Assembly: GCA_002030045.1 (NCBI GenBank)
Contig: LQBI01000032.1
Location: 124,001 to 188,000 of the forward strand
DNA: 64,000 nucleotides
Source of the DNA: Candidatus Aegiribacteria sp. MLS_C
GTDB taxonomy: Bacteria; Fermentibacterota; Fermentibacteria; Fermentibacterales; JCC-6
Reading direction: 5' to 3'
The notes beneath the pieces were generated by a model. The model worked only from the letters and a program-made list of their open reading frames with translations. It was not told the DNA's origin and ran no database searches. The translations under genes and the position numbers were made by a program. Below are positions 47,321 through 57,622 of this stretch, piece by piece. Each line of letters begins with the position of its first letter. Within the stretch, counting starts at the first letter, position 1.

Positions 47321-50170
47321 ATGGATGAATACGGGCGGAGAACGGGATACCTGATAATCACCGATGTCGGGAGCACCACCACAAAGGCCATGCTGCTCAG
47401 AAGAGGGAATGGGGGCCGTCTAGAGCCGGCGGCCGAAAGCAGGGTGCCCACCACCGTTGAGAAACCCTTCGAGGACGTCTGCATAGGCGTAGGGAGGGCG
47501 GTGGAACGACTGGAAGCCGCTACCGGGGAGAAACTCTCCAGGGGAGGTGGCATGCCGGCGGTCCCCTACCTTTCAACAAGCTCCGCCGGAGGGGGCCTTC
47601 AGATGATAGTCTTCGGGCTTACCTCCGTGGAGACCGGCAGAATAGCCGAGAACACTGCGAGCAACGCGGGAGGTGTCGTTCTGAGGACCATCTCGATCGA
47701 CGACGATCTGCAGGCGGTGGAACAGATGATGATCATACAGGACCTGCATCCGGACATGATCATGCTGGCCGGGGGCACCGACGGCGGCGCGATAGCCGGT
47801 GTGGTCAGGCTGGCTGAAATCCTTGCCCTCTCGAACCCCCGGCCCAAGTTCAGACAGGACATGAAGATTCCCCTGGTCTACTGCGGGAACAGTGAAGCCA
47901 GGTCCTTCGTTGGTGAGATACTGGAGGAGGTTTTCGAGGTCCACGCGGTCGACAACGTCAGACCCTCACTGGAGGAAACGAACATGGAACCGGCCAGGCG
48001 GGAGGTCCACCGGCTCTTCATGGAGAACGTCATGGAACGGGCTCCCGGTTACTCGAAGCTCAAGCCCTACGTGATATCCGACATACTCCCGACACCGGCG
48101 GGAGTCGAGAACATCATGCGTCTGTACAGCGAACGGACCGGCGAGAACGTCCTGATGATCGACATGGGAGGCGCGACCACCGACGTCTTCTCCTGCATCA
48201 CGGGCGAGTACAACCGGACCGTGGCTGCCAATACCGGCATGAGCTACTCCATCTCGAACATCCTCAGGAGATCTGGTATGGAGAGGGTGACGGGGCATCT
48301 TCCGGGAACGTTCACGGAGGACGCCGTAAGGGACTACATCTACAACAAGACCATATGCCCCACCTACGTCCCCTCCACTCCCGGCGAGGTTCTTACCGAA
48401 CAGGCCGTCGCCATATGCGGTATCGAGACCTCATGGCGGGAACACCTGGATGCCAGCTGCAGTACCGTGAGGGCAGGCTTCATGGACCGCATGAGGGCCA
48501 GGGTGAGGAAGGAGTTCGAGGAGACGTTCAGCACTTCGAAGAACTCAACGTTCAGCCTGTCGGACATCGACATCATAATAGGCTCCGGAGGAGTGATCTC
48601 ACATGCCGCCCGTGACCGGGCGTTCTGGATGCTGGCCGAGGGCTTCAGGCCCTACGGCGTTACCTGCCTCGCCGTGGACAGGGATTTCAGGGCCCCGCAT
48701 CTCGGCATCCTTTCGGAGATAGACGGGGATGAGGCTCTCAGGATCTTCCAGGACCGGTGCATGGAGAGGACGGGATGGGTGGTGGCACCCTTCGGTGATT
48801 TCGATGAGGGGGACAGGGTGCTGTCCGTCCGCGACCTGGACACCGGCGGGGTTACCGTGCTCGACTACGGCGGACTGCTATACCTGCCCCGCGGAGGCAA
48901 CCTGGAATTCCGGCCGGAGAGCGATGCGTCACTGGGGAATTCCGATGACAGGCTCCTCACTGAGCTTCCGGTCCTGGTGGACTGCCGCAACAGGGGAGAG
49001 AAAGCTTCCGGAGTGACGCTGGCAGGCGCCGGCGCCGGCGCATTTTCCCACGGAGAGGTGCGGGAATTCAGCAGTTCCATGGATCCCGGGCACGGTGGAC
49101 TGGAAACCGGGGAATGGGAGAGGGAGTACCGCCTTCCCTACAGCGGATCGATAATGGTGGAAACCGGCGACCGGGTGGAACCGGGCAGCGTACTCGGTGA
49201 GAACAGGTACTCGCCTCCCAGGCTGTACATCATCGACCTCAACAGGATACCGGGATACGACCGTCACCTGTCACCGGAGGAAATAAGGGACGGGCTTCTG
49301 GTCAGCGAGGGGGACAGGATACGGATGGACCAGCCACTCTACGAGGTCCACAGGAAGGGCCTGACAGGTTTCGACTTCACGTTCCGGTCAACGGTCGGAG
49401 GAATGGTGACCCGAATAGAGAAGAACGGTATTATCATAGTAAGGGAGATACAGGACTACGATGGAAAGCCCCACGAGGTGGACATAGCGGGTCCGCTGGG
49501 AATAAGACCCGGGCATATCGGGGCATACCTCAAGAGAAAGGAGGGGGACTTCGTGGAATCAGACCAGGTCCTGGCATCGGACATTTCCGCAGGCAGGGCG
49601 GTCATGGTGAAGTCCCCGACAACCGGGCTCATCAGGAAGGTTGACAGGAGGAACGGGACCGTGACCGTGCAGTACGAACTGAAACCGGTAAGGATGGTAT
49701 CACATGTCAGCGGAGAGGTGGCCGAGATCTTTCCCGAACAAGGTGTCAGGCTTCGGGGAAGCGGACCCAGGCTCACCGGAAGGATAGGCTTCGGCGGCGA
49801 GACCAGCGGCACTCTTGCTGAAATGATCGAGGGAGCGTCATCCCCTTCTGACAGGGGCAGGATCCTTTTCACTGCGAAACCGGTGGACCTCGACACGCTC
49901 AGATCAGCATCCGACGCAGGCGTCGCTGGGATGATAGCTCCGACCATACCCGCTTCTGACTGGTACCGGTACCTCGGCAGTGAGCTGGGAGTGGCGGTCA
50001 CCGGAGACGAGGGCACGCCCTTCACCCTGGTCCTGACCGCGGGTTTCGGCCTCAGGGAGATGGACGGGGAATGCTCGGGACTGCTGAGGGGCTCGGTGGG
50101 CAAACGGGTCTGCATATCCGGCAGGACGCAGATACGGGCCGGTGTTACAAGACCATGGGTGATGCTGTGA
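47321..50170 (+). CDS. GlmL/MutL-like protein (B12-mutase-associated ASKHA ATPase), long form
   Basis: LIITDVGSTTTKAMLL; LSTSSAGGGLQMIVFGLT; MIDMGGATTDVFSC; GSGGVISHA; extra ~400 aa C-terminal region. Confidence 0.8.
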   Translation: MDEYGRRTGYLIITDVGSTTTKAMLLRRGNGGRLEPAAESRVPTTVEKPFEDVCIGVGRAVERLEAATGEKLSRGGGMPAVPYLSTSSAGGGLQMIVFGLTSVETGRIAENTASNAGGVVLRTISIDDDLQAVEQMMIIQDLHPDMIMLAGGTDGGAIAGVVRLAEILALSNPRPKFRQDMKIPLVYCGNSEARSFVGEILEEVFEVHAVDNVRPSLEETNMEPARREVHRLFMENVMERAPGYSKLKPYVISDILPTPAGVENIMRLYSERTGENVLMIDMGGATTDVFSCITGEYNRTVAANTGMSYSISNILRRSGMERVTGHLPGTFTEDAVRDYIYNKTICPTYVPSTPGEVLTEQAVAICGIETSWREHLDASCSTVRAGFMDRMRARVRKEFEETFSTSKNSTFSLSDIDIIIGSGGVISHAARDRAFWMLAEGFRPYGVTCLAVDRDFRAPHLGILSEIDGDEALRIFQDRCMERTGWVVAPFGDFDEGDRVLSVRDLDTGGVTVLDYGGLLYLPRGGNLEFRPESDASLGNSDDRLLTELPVLVDCRNRGEKASGVTLAGAGAGAFSHGEVREFSSSMDPGHGGLETGEWEREYRLPYSGSIMVETGDRVEPGSVLGENRYSPPRLYIIDLNRIPGYDRHLSPEEIRDGLLVSEGDRIRMDQPLYEVHRKGLTGFDFTFRSTVGGMVTRIEKNGIIIVREIQDYDGKPHEVDIAGPLGIRPGHIGAYLKRKEGDFVESDQVLASDISAGRAVMVKSPTTGLIRKVDRRNGTVTVQYELKPVRMVSHVSGEVAEIFPEQGVRLRGSGPRLTGRIGFGGETSGTLAEMIEGASSPSDRGRILFTAKPVDLDTLRSASDAGVAGMIAPTIPASDWYRYLGSELGVAVTGDEGTPFTLVLTAGFGLREMDGECSGLLRGSVGKRVCISGRTQIRAGVTRPWVML

Positions 50171-51153
50171 CCGGCGCCGGCGGTACCCCTCCATCGGTGG
50201 TCTTCGGGCCCGTACCCTCCCGCAGACTCGGGAGGAGCATGGGCATCAACAATATACCCTCAAAACACTGCAGCTACAGCTGTGTCTACTGCCAGGTGGG
50301 CAGGACGACGAACATGTCCGTCACCAGGAGAGTGTTCTACGACCCCGACAGTATCCTGCGTGAGTTGACGGAAAAGCTCGATGAAGTGAGGGCAGGCGGG
50401 GATGCCGTCGACTACGTCACTGTGGTACCTGACGGAGAACCCACCCTAGACATTAACCTGGGCCGCCTTCTGGACGGTATCAATTCAACGGGCGTACCCT
50501 CGGCCGTCATATCCAATTCCTCGCTGATCACGTACCCTGATGTGAGAGAGGAACTCATGAGATCCTCATGGGTATCCCTGAAGGCGGACGGTGTCCGTAC
50601 GGAGGTCTGGAAGGCCGTGGACAGACCCCATGGAGCACTCCGCCTGGAAAACATACTCGAAGGCATAATGGAGTTCTCCCGGGACCATTCCGGTAGACTG
50701 GTCACCGAGACGATGCTGGTGGAGGGGATGAACACCGGTACACGGGACCTGGAGGCTCTGGCGGACTTCCTCGCGAAAGTCGGACCGGCGACGGTATACC
50801 TGTCCGTGCCCTCTCGACCCCCGGCCGAGCCGGGGATAGGCCCTCCCTCCACGGAGACCCTGAACCGGGCGTACCAGATACTGGCGTCCAGGCTCGAGAA
50901 TGTCGAGTACCTGACCGGCTACGAGGGTGAGGATTTCTCCAGGAGCGGCGAGCTGGTCGCCGGCCTGCTGTCCATACTGGCGGTCCATCCGATGAGGGAG
51001 AGCGCCGTCCTGCGCTACCTGTCCGACGTGAAGGACCCGGAGGCGAAGCTCGGTGAACTGGTGAGAGATGGACTGGTCGGCCGTGAGGTGCATCTCGGGG
51101 AGGTCTACTACCTGCTCAGGCCCCCGGCGTCTTCCGACGGATCCGGGGGCTGA
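50155..51153 (+). CDS. Radical SAM protein (COG0731-like)
   Basis: VVFGPVPSRRLGRSMGINNIPSKHCSYSCVYCQVGRTT; VTVVPDGEPTLDINLG. Confidence 0.88.
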   Translation: MGDAVTGAGGTPPSVVFGPVPSRRLGRSMGINNIPSKHCSYSCVYCQVGRTTNMSVTRRVFYDPDSILRELTEKLDEVRAGGDAVDYVTVVPDGEPTLDINLGRLLDGINSTGVPSAVISNSSLITYPDVREELMRSSWVSLKADGVRTEVWKAVDRPHGALRLENILEGIMEFSRDHSGRLVTETMLVEGMNTGTRDLEALADFLAKVGPATVYLSVPSRPPAEPGIGPPSTETLNRAYQILASRLENVEYLTGYEGEDFSRSGELVAGLLSILAVHPMRESAVLRYLSDVKDPEAKLGELVRDGLVGREVHLGEVYYLLRPPASSDGSGG

Positions 51154-51170
51154 GCAGGAGCTGAGGCGCG

Positions 51171-54100
51171 CTAGCCGCAGCTGGGTTTGCTGTTCCTCCT
51201 GAAGTGCTTGTAGCACCCGAAGATGACGTATATGCAGGGCTCCACCACCAGTGTCAGGAGCGTTGCAACCACCATTCCGCCTATGACGGTGATCGCCATG
51301 GGCGACCAGTTCTCGGCGCCCTCGCCGAGACCCAGAGCAAGGGGCAGCATGGCCAGGATGGTGGTCAGCGCCGTCATCAGGATGGGCCGCATCCTTGTTG
51401 TTGCCGCCGCCACGATGGCCTCGGCTATCTCCATCCCCCTCCTTCTGAGCTGGTTAGCGTAGTCTACCATCACTATGCCGTTGTTCACCACGATGCCCGC
51501 CAGCATGAGCATGCCCACGATGGCCATCACCGAGAGGGGGGTCGAAGTCACGAAGAGACCCAGGGCCACGCCGATGAAGGCAAGGGGCAGGGTGAAGATG
51601 ATGATGAAGGGCTCGAGGAAGGACTCGAACTGGCCCGCCATGACCATGTAGACCAGGAAGGCGGCAACGATGATGGCTATGCCGAGGTACATGAAGGTCT
51701 CCCTCTGGTCCTCCATCTCGCCACCCATCTCGTACCTGAAGCCGGTTGTGTCCATTCCCCTCAGAGCGGACATGACCCTGGAAGCGACCGCCCCCAGGGA
51801 GGCTCCCCTGGCGACATCGCACGATATGGTCACCATCCTCGTCTGGTCGGTCCTGGTGATCACGTTGGAGATCATGCGCTGTTCCAGCCTGCCGAAGAAG
51901 ATCAGGGGCCTGCCCAGTACCGAAGCGTACTCCAGGTCCTCCCTGGAGTCCCTCATCTCCTCGGGAAGCCTTACATGTATGCCGAACTCCTCGTCGTCCT
52001 CCCGGTATACGCTGGCCTCGGTCCCCTGGAACGAGTACCTGACATCCATGGCTACCTGCCGGCTGGTGACTCCGGACAGGCCCATCCTCACGGGGTCGGG
52101 GACAAAGGAGTATTCCGGAATACGGTCCTCCATGGAGGTAGTCGGATCCACGACTCCGTCTATGGCGGACAGTCCGTCCCTGATCTCCTCCGCCTTCTCG
52201 TAGAGGCTCTCGAGGTTGTCGCCGTAGAGGGATATCTCGATGGCGGCCCCGCCCATCATGGCCATGCCGCCCTCGGTCGAGTAATCCACCCCCGGCATGC
52301 TCCTGAGCGCTTCCCTTATCCTGTCCCGGTATTCGAACATCGAGGTGCTCCGGCGGCTTGAAGGAGTGAGCCTGATCCTCATCATCGCCGCGTTGGAGCC
52401 GCTGGAACCGAATATTGCCATCACTCCCTCGGATTCTCCAACCGTGCTGAACACCGCCATGAGGTCCTCCGGGGCAACGATGGCCTGCACGGAGTCCTCC
52501 AGCGAACTCACGACCCGGTCGGTGACCTCCAGGCTGGTGCCGATGGGCAGCTCAATGTCCAGCATGAGGAAACCGTCGTCGGACTCGGGAAAGAATTCCG
52601 AGGGGAGCCTGCCCATGAGGAGCACGGCAAGTACGAAGGCCCCGGCTGTGGACAAGAGCACCAGCTTCTTGTGACTTATCGCCCACGACGCCAGCCGGCC
52701 GTACCTGCCCTCCAGTCTCTCCACCGACGACTGGAGCCTGGCGGGAACCGTCCCGGGCCTGTGACTCGGGACGAGCCTCCTGACCCATGAGGAGACCAGC
52801 GGTACAAGGCTCAGCGCAACGAAGAGGGATACGGTCAGACTGAAGGTGATGGTCAGCACCATCTCCTTGAAGAGCTGACCCGCCAGGCCGGGCACGAATA
52901 GTATGGGCACGAACACCGCCAGGGTGGTCATGGTGGATGCCGTTATGGCGTTGGATACCTCCAGGGCTCCGTTCACAGCTGCATCGATCGGGGACTCACC
53001 ACTCTCCCTGTGCCTGAAGATGTTCTCCAGCACGACTATGGAGTTGTCCACCAGCAGGCCGATGGCCAGGGCCAGTCCCGCAAGGGAGATGAGGTTCAGC
53101 TGTACGCCGGTGAAGTGCATCACCGCGAAGGTCACGAAGACGGATATGGGTATCGCCAGTCCCGCGATGGATGATCCCCTCCAGGAACGGAGGAAGAAGA
53201 GCAGCACCAGGAACGCCAGTATACTGGCCTCCACCGCGGTGTTGCCCAGGTTTCCGATGGCCATCTCGATGAATTCCGACTGGTCGAAGAGTATCACGGG
53301 TGTGAGCACTCCGCGATAGTCCCGCTCGATCTCGTCCAGCTGGTTCCGTATACTGGCGCACACGTTCACCGTGTTCGCATCGGAGCGCTTGTTCATGTAC
53401 ATGGAGATAGAGGGCTCGCCGTTGAACCTCACGTACTGCAGCACCTCGGCCTCTCCGTCCTCCACCGTGGCTATGTCCCTCAGCAGCACCGGGGTTGTGC
53501 CGTTCATTCCCACCACCAGCTGCTCGATCTCCTCGATGCTGTGGAAGGCCGACTCGATCCTGATGCTCATGTTGAGCCCGCCGGAATCGATCCTGCCCGC
53601 AGGGGTGTTGTTCCTTACTGCGGAGAGGACGCCCACCACCTGGGAGACCGTGATCCCGGTGTCCATCATGGCCTCCGGCCTTACGGTGACGTTGATCTGG
53701 CGCTCCCGTCCGCCCACCGTCACCGCGGAACCGACACCGTCGAGCCTGCTGAACAGCGGCTCTATCTCTTCGTGTATCAGCGTCCTGAGATCGAAATCGT
53801 TCAGTACCTCGCTGCTGAATCCCACGTACAGGACCGGCTGCATGCTGGGGTCCAGGGCGAATATCAGGGGTTCGCTGGCATCTTCGGGCAGCGCCGCCTC
53901 GAACATGTCCAGCTGTCTCCGGACGTCGGTCTCCGCCTGTTCCAGGCTGTGCCCCCAGTTGAACTCGGCGGTTACGACGCTTATGCCGGGACGGGAGGTG
54001 GAGGTTATCTTCTTCACGTTCGACACCCTGGCCAGAGCCTGCTCCAGTGGATCGGTGACCAGGTTCTCTATCTCCTCCGGTCCGGCACCCTCCATGGTGC

Positions 54101-54245
54101 TGAGGACCATTATCATCGGGAACTCCATGTCGGGATACATGTCCACTCCCAGCTGGGTCAAGCCGAATACCCCGGCTCCGAACACCCCGATGAAGAGCAT
54201 CAGGAAGGTGACCCGGCGGCGGACCGAGAGTTCCGGAAGCCTCAT
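51171..54245 (-). CDS. RND efflux transporter (AcrB/MdtB family)
   Basis: VRRRVTFLMLFIGVFGAGVFGLTQLGVDMYPDMEFPM; LAGLALAIGLLVDNSIVVLENI. Confidence 0.95.
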   Translation of the reverse strand: MRLPELSVRRRVTFLMLFIGVFGAGVFGLTQLGVDMYPDMEFPMIMVLSTMEGAGPEEIENLVTDPLEQALARVSNVKKITSTSRPGISVVTAEFNWGHSLEQAETDVRRQLDMFEAALPEDASEPLIFALDPSMQPVLYVGFSSEVLNDFDLRTLIHEEIEPLFSRLDGVGSAVTVGGRERQINVTVRPEAMMDTGITVSQVVGVLSAVRNNTPAGRIDSGGLNMSIRIESAFHSIEEIEQLVVGMNGTTPVLLRDIATVEDGEAEVLQYVRFNGEPSISMYMNKRSDANTVNVCASIRNQLDEIERDYRGVLTPVILFDQSEFIEMAIGNLGNTAVEASILAFLVLLFFLRSWRGSSIAGLAIPISVFVTFAVMHFTGVQLNLISLAGLALAIGLLVDNSIVVLENIFRHRESGESPIDAAVNGALEVSNAITASTMTTLAVFVPILFVPGLAGQLFKEMVLTITFSLTVSLFVALSLVPLVSSWVRRLVPSHRPGTVPARLQSSVERLEGRYGRLASWAISHKKLVLLSTAGAFVLAVLLMGRLPSEFFPESDDGFLMLDIELPIGTSLEVTDRVVSSLEDSVQAIVAPEDLMAVFSTVGESEGVMAIFGSSGSNAAMMRIRLTPSSRRSTSMFEYRDRIREALRSMPGVDYSTEGGMAMMGGAAIEISLYGDNLESLYEKAEEIRDGLSAIDGVVDPTTSMEDRIPEYSFVPDPVRMGLSGVTSRQVAMDVRYSFQGTEASVYREDDEEFGIHVRLPEEMRDSREDLEYASVLGRPLIFFGRLEQRMISNVITRTDQTRMVTISCDVARGASLGAVASRVMSALRGMDTTGFRYEMGGEMEDQRETFMYLGIAIIVAAFLVYMVMAGQFESFLEPFIIIFTLPLAFIGVALGLFVTSTPLSVMAIVGMLMLAGIVVNNGIVMVDYANQLRRRGMEIAEAIVAAATTRMRPILMTALTTILAMLPLALGLGEGAENWSPMAITVIGGMVVATLLTLVVEPCIYVIFGCYKHFRRNSKPSCG

Positions 54246-55333
54246 CGTTCCACCACTTCAACCTTCGCCCCGTCCTGAAGCATCGACTGACCGCGGACCA
54301 CCAGAGAATCACCGAAGGAAAGACCTCCGGTCACCTCAACACTGCCGTCGCTGGATATTCCCACCTCGACGTCCCTTATGACGGCGACCCCGTTCTCGAT
54401 CACCGCAACCTGGAAACCCCTCTGGGTCCTTCTGAGCACCGACTCCTCCACTACCACGGTGTTTTCCCGGGTCTCGGTGAGGACGGCCACCCTTCCGGCC
54501 ATGCCGGGCCTCAGACGGCCCCTGGTCTCGTCGAACCTCACCTCGACAGGTACAAGGCCGCTCGTTCGGTCAACGGTGCCCGAGGCTGATGTCACGATGC
54601 CGGGGAACGACTCGTTGTCCAGGGCGCCCACGGTGATGTAGGCAGGAAGACCGGGGCTGAGCTTCAGAAGGTCCTCCTCCGGAAGCAGTATTCTCGCCAC
54701 GATGGCCGAATTGCTGGATATGGAGACAAGGGGCGTATTCGCGGAGGAATTGCCCTCCCTGGCCCATATCCTTCCGATGCGTCCATCGAAGGGTGCCGTT
54801 ATCCAGGAATTCTCCCTCGCTGTCCTGGCCTGGGCGTATCCGGCCCTGGCCTGGCTCAGCTGGGCCTGGGCCGCTTCCAGGGCCGCTCCGGCGGACTCCA
54901 CCTGCTGCGCGCTGGCCCCTCCGGCCTCGTACAGTGACTGCAGACGCTGGTAGTTGCTCTCGGCGTTGTCCACATTTGCCTGGGCAGCGCCAATGCTTGC
55001 CACGGCGCTGGCGGTGCCGGCGCTGGCCTGCTGGTCGGTGTTGAGCCGCACGAGCCTCTCCCCCGCCGTCACGCTGTCACCCTCGGAGACCATCACTTCC
55101 TCGACCTTTCCCGGGGTCATGGCGTAGATGAGGGCTTCCTCGATACCCTCTACCCTGGCGCTGGCGTACGCCACACTGGATATCTCCCCGGGCTGCACCA
55201 CCTCCGCCGAAACCCTTACCGGGGGCCTCTCCTCGGACTGACTTTCCGGGCGCCTGCCGCAGAGGACCATGGATGCCGCCGCCACGACGAAAACAACAGC
55301 AAGTACTATCCCGACGGGTTTCTTACTACTCAT
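54242..55333 (-). CDS. RND efflux periplasmic adaptor (HlyD family)
   Basis: YAMTPGKVEEVMVSEGDSVTAGERLVRLNTDQ; ITAPFDGRIGRIWAREGN. Confidence 0.93.
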   Translation of the reverse strand: MSSKKPVGIVLAVVFVVAAASMVLCGRRPESQSEERPPVRVSAEVVQPGEISSVAYASARVEGIEEALIYAMTPGKVEEVMVSEGDSVTAGERLVRLNTDQQASAGTASAVASIGAAQANVDNAESNYQRLQSLYEAGGASAQQVESAGAALEAAQAQLSQARAGYAQARTARENSWITAPFDGRIGRIWAREGNSSANTPLVSISSNSAIVARILLPEEDLLKLSPGLPAYITVGALDNESFPGIVTSASGTVDRTSGLVPVEVRFDETRGRLRPGMAGRVAVLTETRENTVVVEESVLRRTQRGFQVAVIENGVAVIRDVEVGISSDGSVEVTGGLSFGDSLVVRGQSMLQDGAKVEVVER

Positions 55334-56636
55334 CCGTATATCCTTCCATCAGGCCGACGGCCCTCATCAGTTCCGCCTCGGTGGTCCTGAGGTCGAAGAG
55401 TGCCATGGCGTGGTTGGTCCTGGCACTGGTGAGGGCCAGGAAAGCCTGGTCCATGTCCAGCCTGGTGATCATTCCGCCCTCGTAGGACACCCTGGCTATT
55501 TCCGCTCCCTCCGCTGCCTGTTCCACGGTGGAACAGGTGGCCTCGGCGCTCTCCCTGGCAGCCCGGAGGTCGTTCCAGGCGGATATGAGAGATAGTTCGG
55601 CCGCCTGCCTGAGACTCCTCGCGGAGACTTCGGAAGCGGTCCTCTCAGCCCTGGCGGAGTTGAAGCCGGCTATGTCCGAAAAACCATTGAAGAGGGGCAC
55701 CTGCAGGGCTATGGAAGCCGTCAGGTCCCTCTCGTAGTCATCAAGCCCGAATTCCATGTCGCTCCTGGCGGCCTGATAGTTCAGACTGGTCTGGAAGACA
55801 AGCTGCGGTGCGAAGGATGATCTTGCCATGTCCACTCCAGCCTCCCCCACGAGCTCGAGCTGCTCCGCCACCCGGAGGTCCGGGCTGTTGGCCAGCATCA
55901 TTCCCCTTGCTTCGTCCAGGCTTGCGGGCAGGCCCGGTACAGGCTCTGAATCAAGGCTGCCCTCAACCTGGAAGACGTCACCCGGGTCCCGGCCAAGAGC
56001 AACGGCTAAACCTGCCACTGCGTTCTCCAGAGCGTTCTCCGCCGCGATGAGGTCCGGGTTCCTGTTCTCCCAGGCAACCCTGCTCTGCAGAAGCTCGAAC
56101 CTCGATATCGTTCCCGCCTCGTGCTTGAGCCGGGCCAGCCTGTATCCCTCCTCGGCTATTCCCATCGCTTCCCTGGAGACATCCATCATCTCCTGCGCAA
56201 GGAGCACCCCGTAGAAAGCCTGTACGACCTGTACCACAGCATCCATCTCCGAGACCCTGGCGAGGTTCAGGGAGAGGTCCTCGGCCCTGGAGGCGAGCCT
56301 GGACCCTGCCGGGCCCTGGGCGACGAACACGGGGACGCTGACGGACAGACCCGCCAGGGAAGCGTACTCCGAACCCATCGGTATGGAGCCCATTCCGGGA
56401 ATGGTCATCTCCTGGACGTCCCAGTCCCTCGAGAAGACCAGCTGCCCGGTCACACGGGGAAGGAACCATAGGTCGGCGCTTCGGCTGTCCCAGACGGCGC
56501 TCTCGTAATCCATCCGCGCCGACTGCAGGTCGCCCCTGTTCTGCAGCGCGGTATCAACGGCCTCCTGCAGCGTAATGGCCCATACGGGGGCTGCGGCCAG
56601 CAGCATAAGGGATATTGACTTCATAATGTCGATCAT
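55326..56636 (-). CDS. TolC-family outer membrane factor
   Basis: ITLQEAVDTALQNRGDLQSARMDYESA; coiled-coil duplication. Confidence 0.92.
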   Translation of the reverse strand: MIDIMKSISLMLLAAAPVWAITLQEAVDTALQNRGDLQSARMDYESAVWDSRSADLWFLPRVTGQLVFSRDWDVQEMTIPGMGSIPMGSEYASLAGLSVSVPVFVAQGPAGSRLASRAEDLSLNLARVSEMDAVVQVVQAFYGVLLAQEMMDVSREAMGIAEEGYRLARLKHEAGTISRFELLQSRVAWENRNPDLIAAENALENAVAGLAVALGRDPGDVFQVEGSLDSEPVPGLPASLDEARGMMLANSPDLRVAEQLELVGEAGVDMARSSFAPQLVFQTSLNYQAARSDMEFGLDDYERDLTASIALQVPLFNGFSDIAGFNSARAERTASEVSARSLRQAAELSLISAWNDLRAARESAEATCSTVEQAAEGAEIARVSYEGGMITRLDMDQAFLALTSARTNHAMALFDLRTTEAELMRAVGLMEGYTDE

Positions 56637-57223
56637 TCCTCTCTGATCGCGGAGATGCCACTGAAGATTATGTCCACTACCTCCGCCGGGTCCAGCTCCT
56701 CCTGGTCGCAGAGCCGGTTGGTCCTCTTGACCGTATAGGAGACAAGAAGGGAGTTCAGCATCATCATGACTATCTGCCTGTTGACACCCGGGACCACCTC
56801 ACCCCTCTCCTCGGCCCGGTCGAACATGGGGTCCACGAACTCCATCCTCATCACGTCGAATTCCTCCTGGATCTCGTTTATCAGCATTCCGATGTTGGGA
56901 TCCGTGATAATGGACATGAACGCGCTGGTTATGCCGGGATTCTCCTCTATGAACCGGATCCTGAAGTCTACGTACTTCACCAGGTTCTCCCTGAGACTGC
57001 GTTCAGGGTCGTAGAGCCTCCGGGTCATCTCCCTGGCCATCTTCAGGAGGTGCTCGGCCAGGGCCCTGTAGTAACCCTCCTTGTTGCTGAAATAGTAGTA
57101 GATCATGGGTTTCGATACCCCGGACCTGTCGGCCACCTGGTCCATGGATATCTCGGAGAAGGTCTTCTCCGATAGAAGCTGGATCCCGGCTTCCAGCAGC
57201 CTGTCCCTGTTGTCACCGATCAA
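56633..57223 (-). CDS. TetR/AcrR-family repressor
   Basis: RDRLLEAGIQLLSEKTFSEISMDQVADRSGVSKPMIYYYFSNKEGYYRALAEH. Confidence 0.95.
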   Translation of the reverse strand: MIGDNRDRLLEAGIQLLSEKTFSEISMDQVADRSGVSKPMIYYYFSNKEGYYRALAEHLLKMAREMTRRLYDPERSLRENLVKYVDFRIRFIEENPGITSAFMSIITDPNIGMLINEIQEEFDVMRMEFVDPMFDRAEERGEVVPGVNRQIVMMMLNSLLVSYTVKRTNRLCDQEELDPAEVVDIIFSGISAIREE

Positions 57224-57259
57224 ATCTGGACCTCCAGTTACGCTTCATTGTGAGAGAGT

Positions 57260-57287
57260 ATTCTACCTACTGGTAAGTAAAAGTCAA
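57260..57287 (-). promoter_or_regulatory. tetR promoter with embedded operator palindrome
   Basis: Minus strand TTGACT-N16-TAGAAT; palindrome TACTTACC|AGTAGGTA (6/8 symmetric) occupies the spacer (57264-57279). Confidence 0.65.
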
Positions 57288-57622
57288 GGGAGCAGGCTCT
57301 CAATACACTCCATATATTTGAATTGCATATATTTACCTTGAAGGAGCCTGAATAATCAGCATCTAGGACCGGAATCCCGAAGAACCGTCAGCCGAGTACC
57401 GGCCGGAGTGCGCATTCCAGATCCGGAAGCCGGTGCGCGGACAAGGTACCTGACGGGTCGAGTCCTTCAGGGATCGAATCGAAATGGTCCGATCCGTGAC
57501 ATCGGACACCTTTGGGGACATGTTCCCGTATGGTGCGCGACGGGAAATGCAGGTCATCGGCCGCAATCTTCAGCCGGCCGAAAATTCCGGTCGTTGGATC
57601 CACCGGTGGAGAAGGGCAACAA

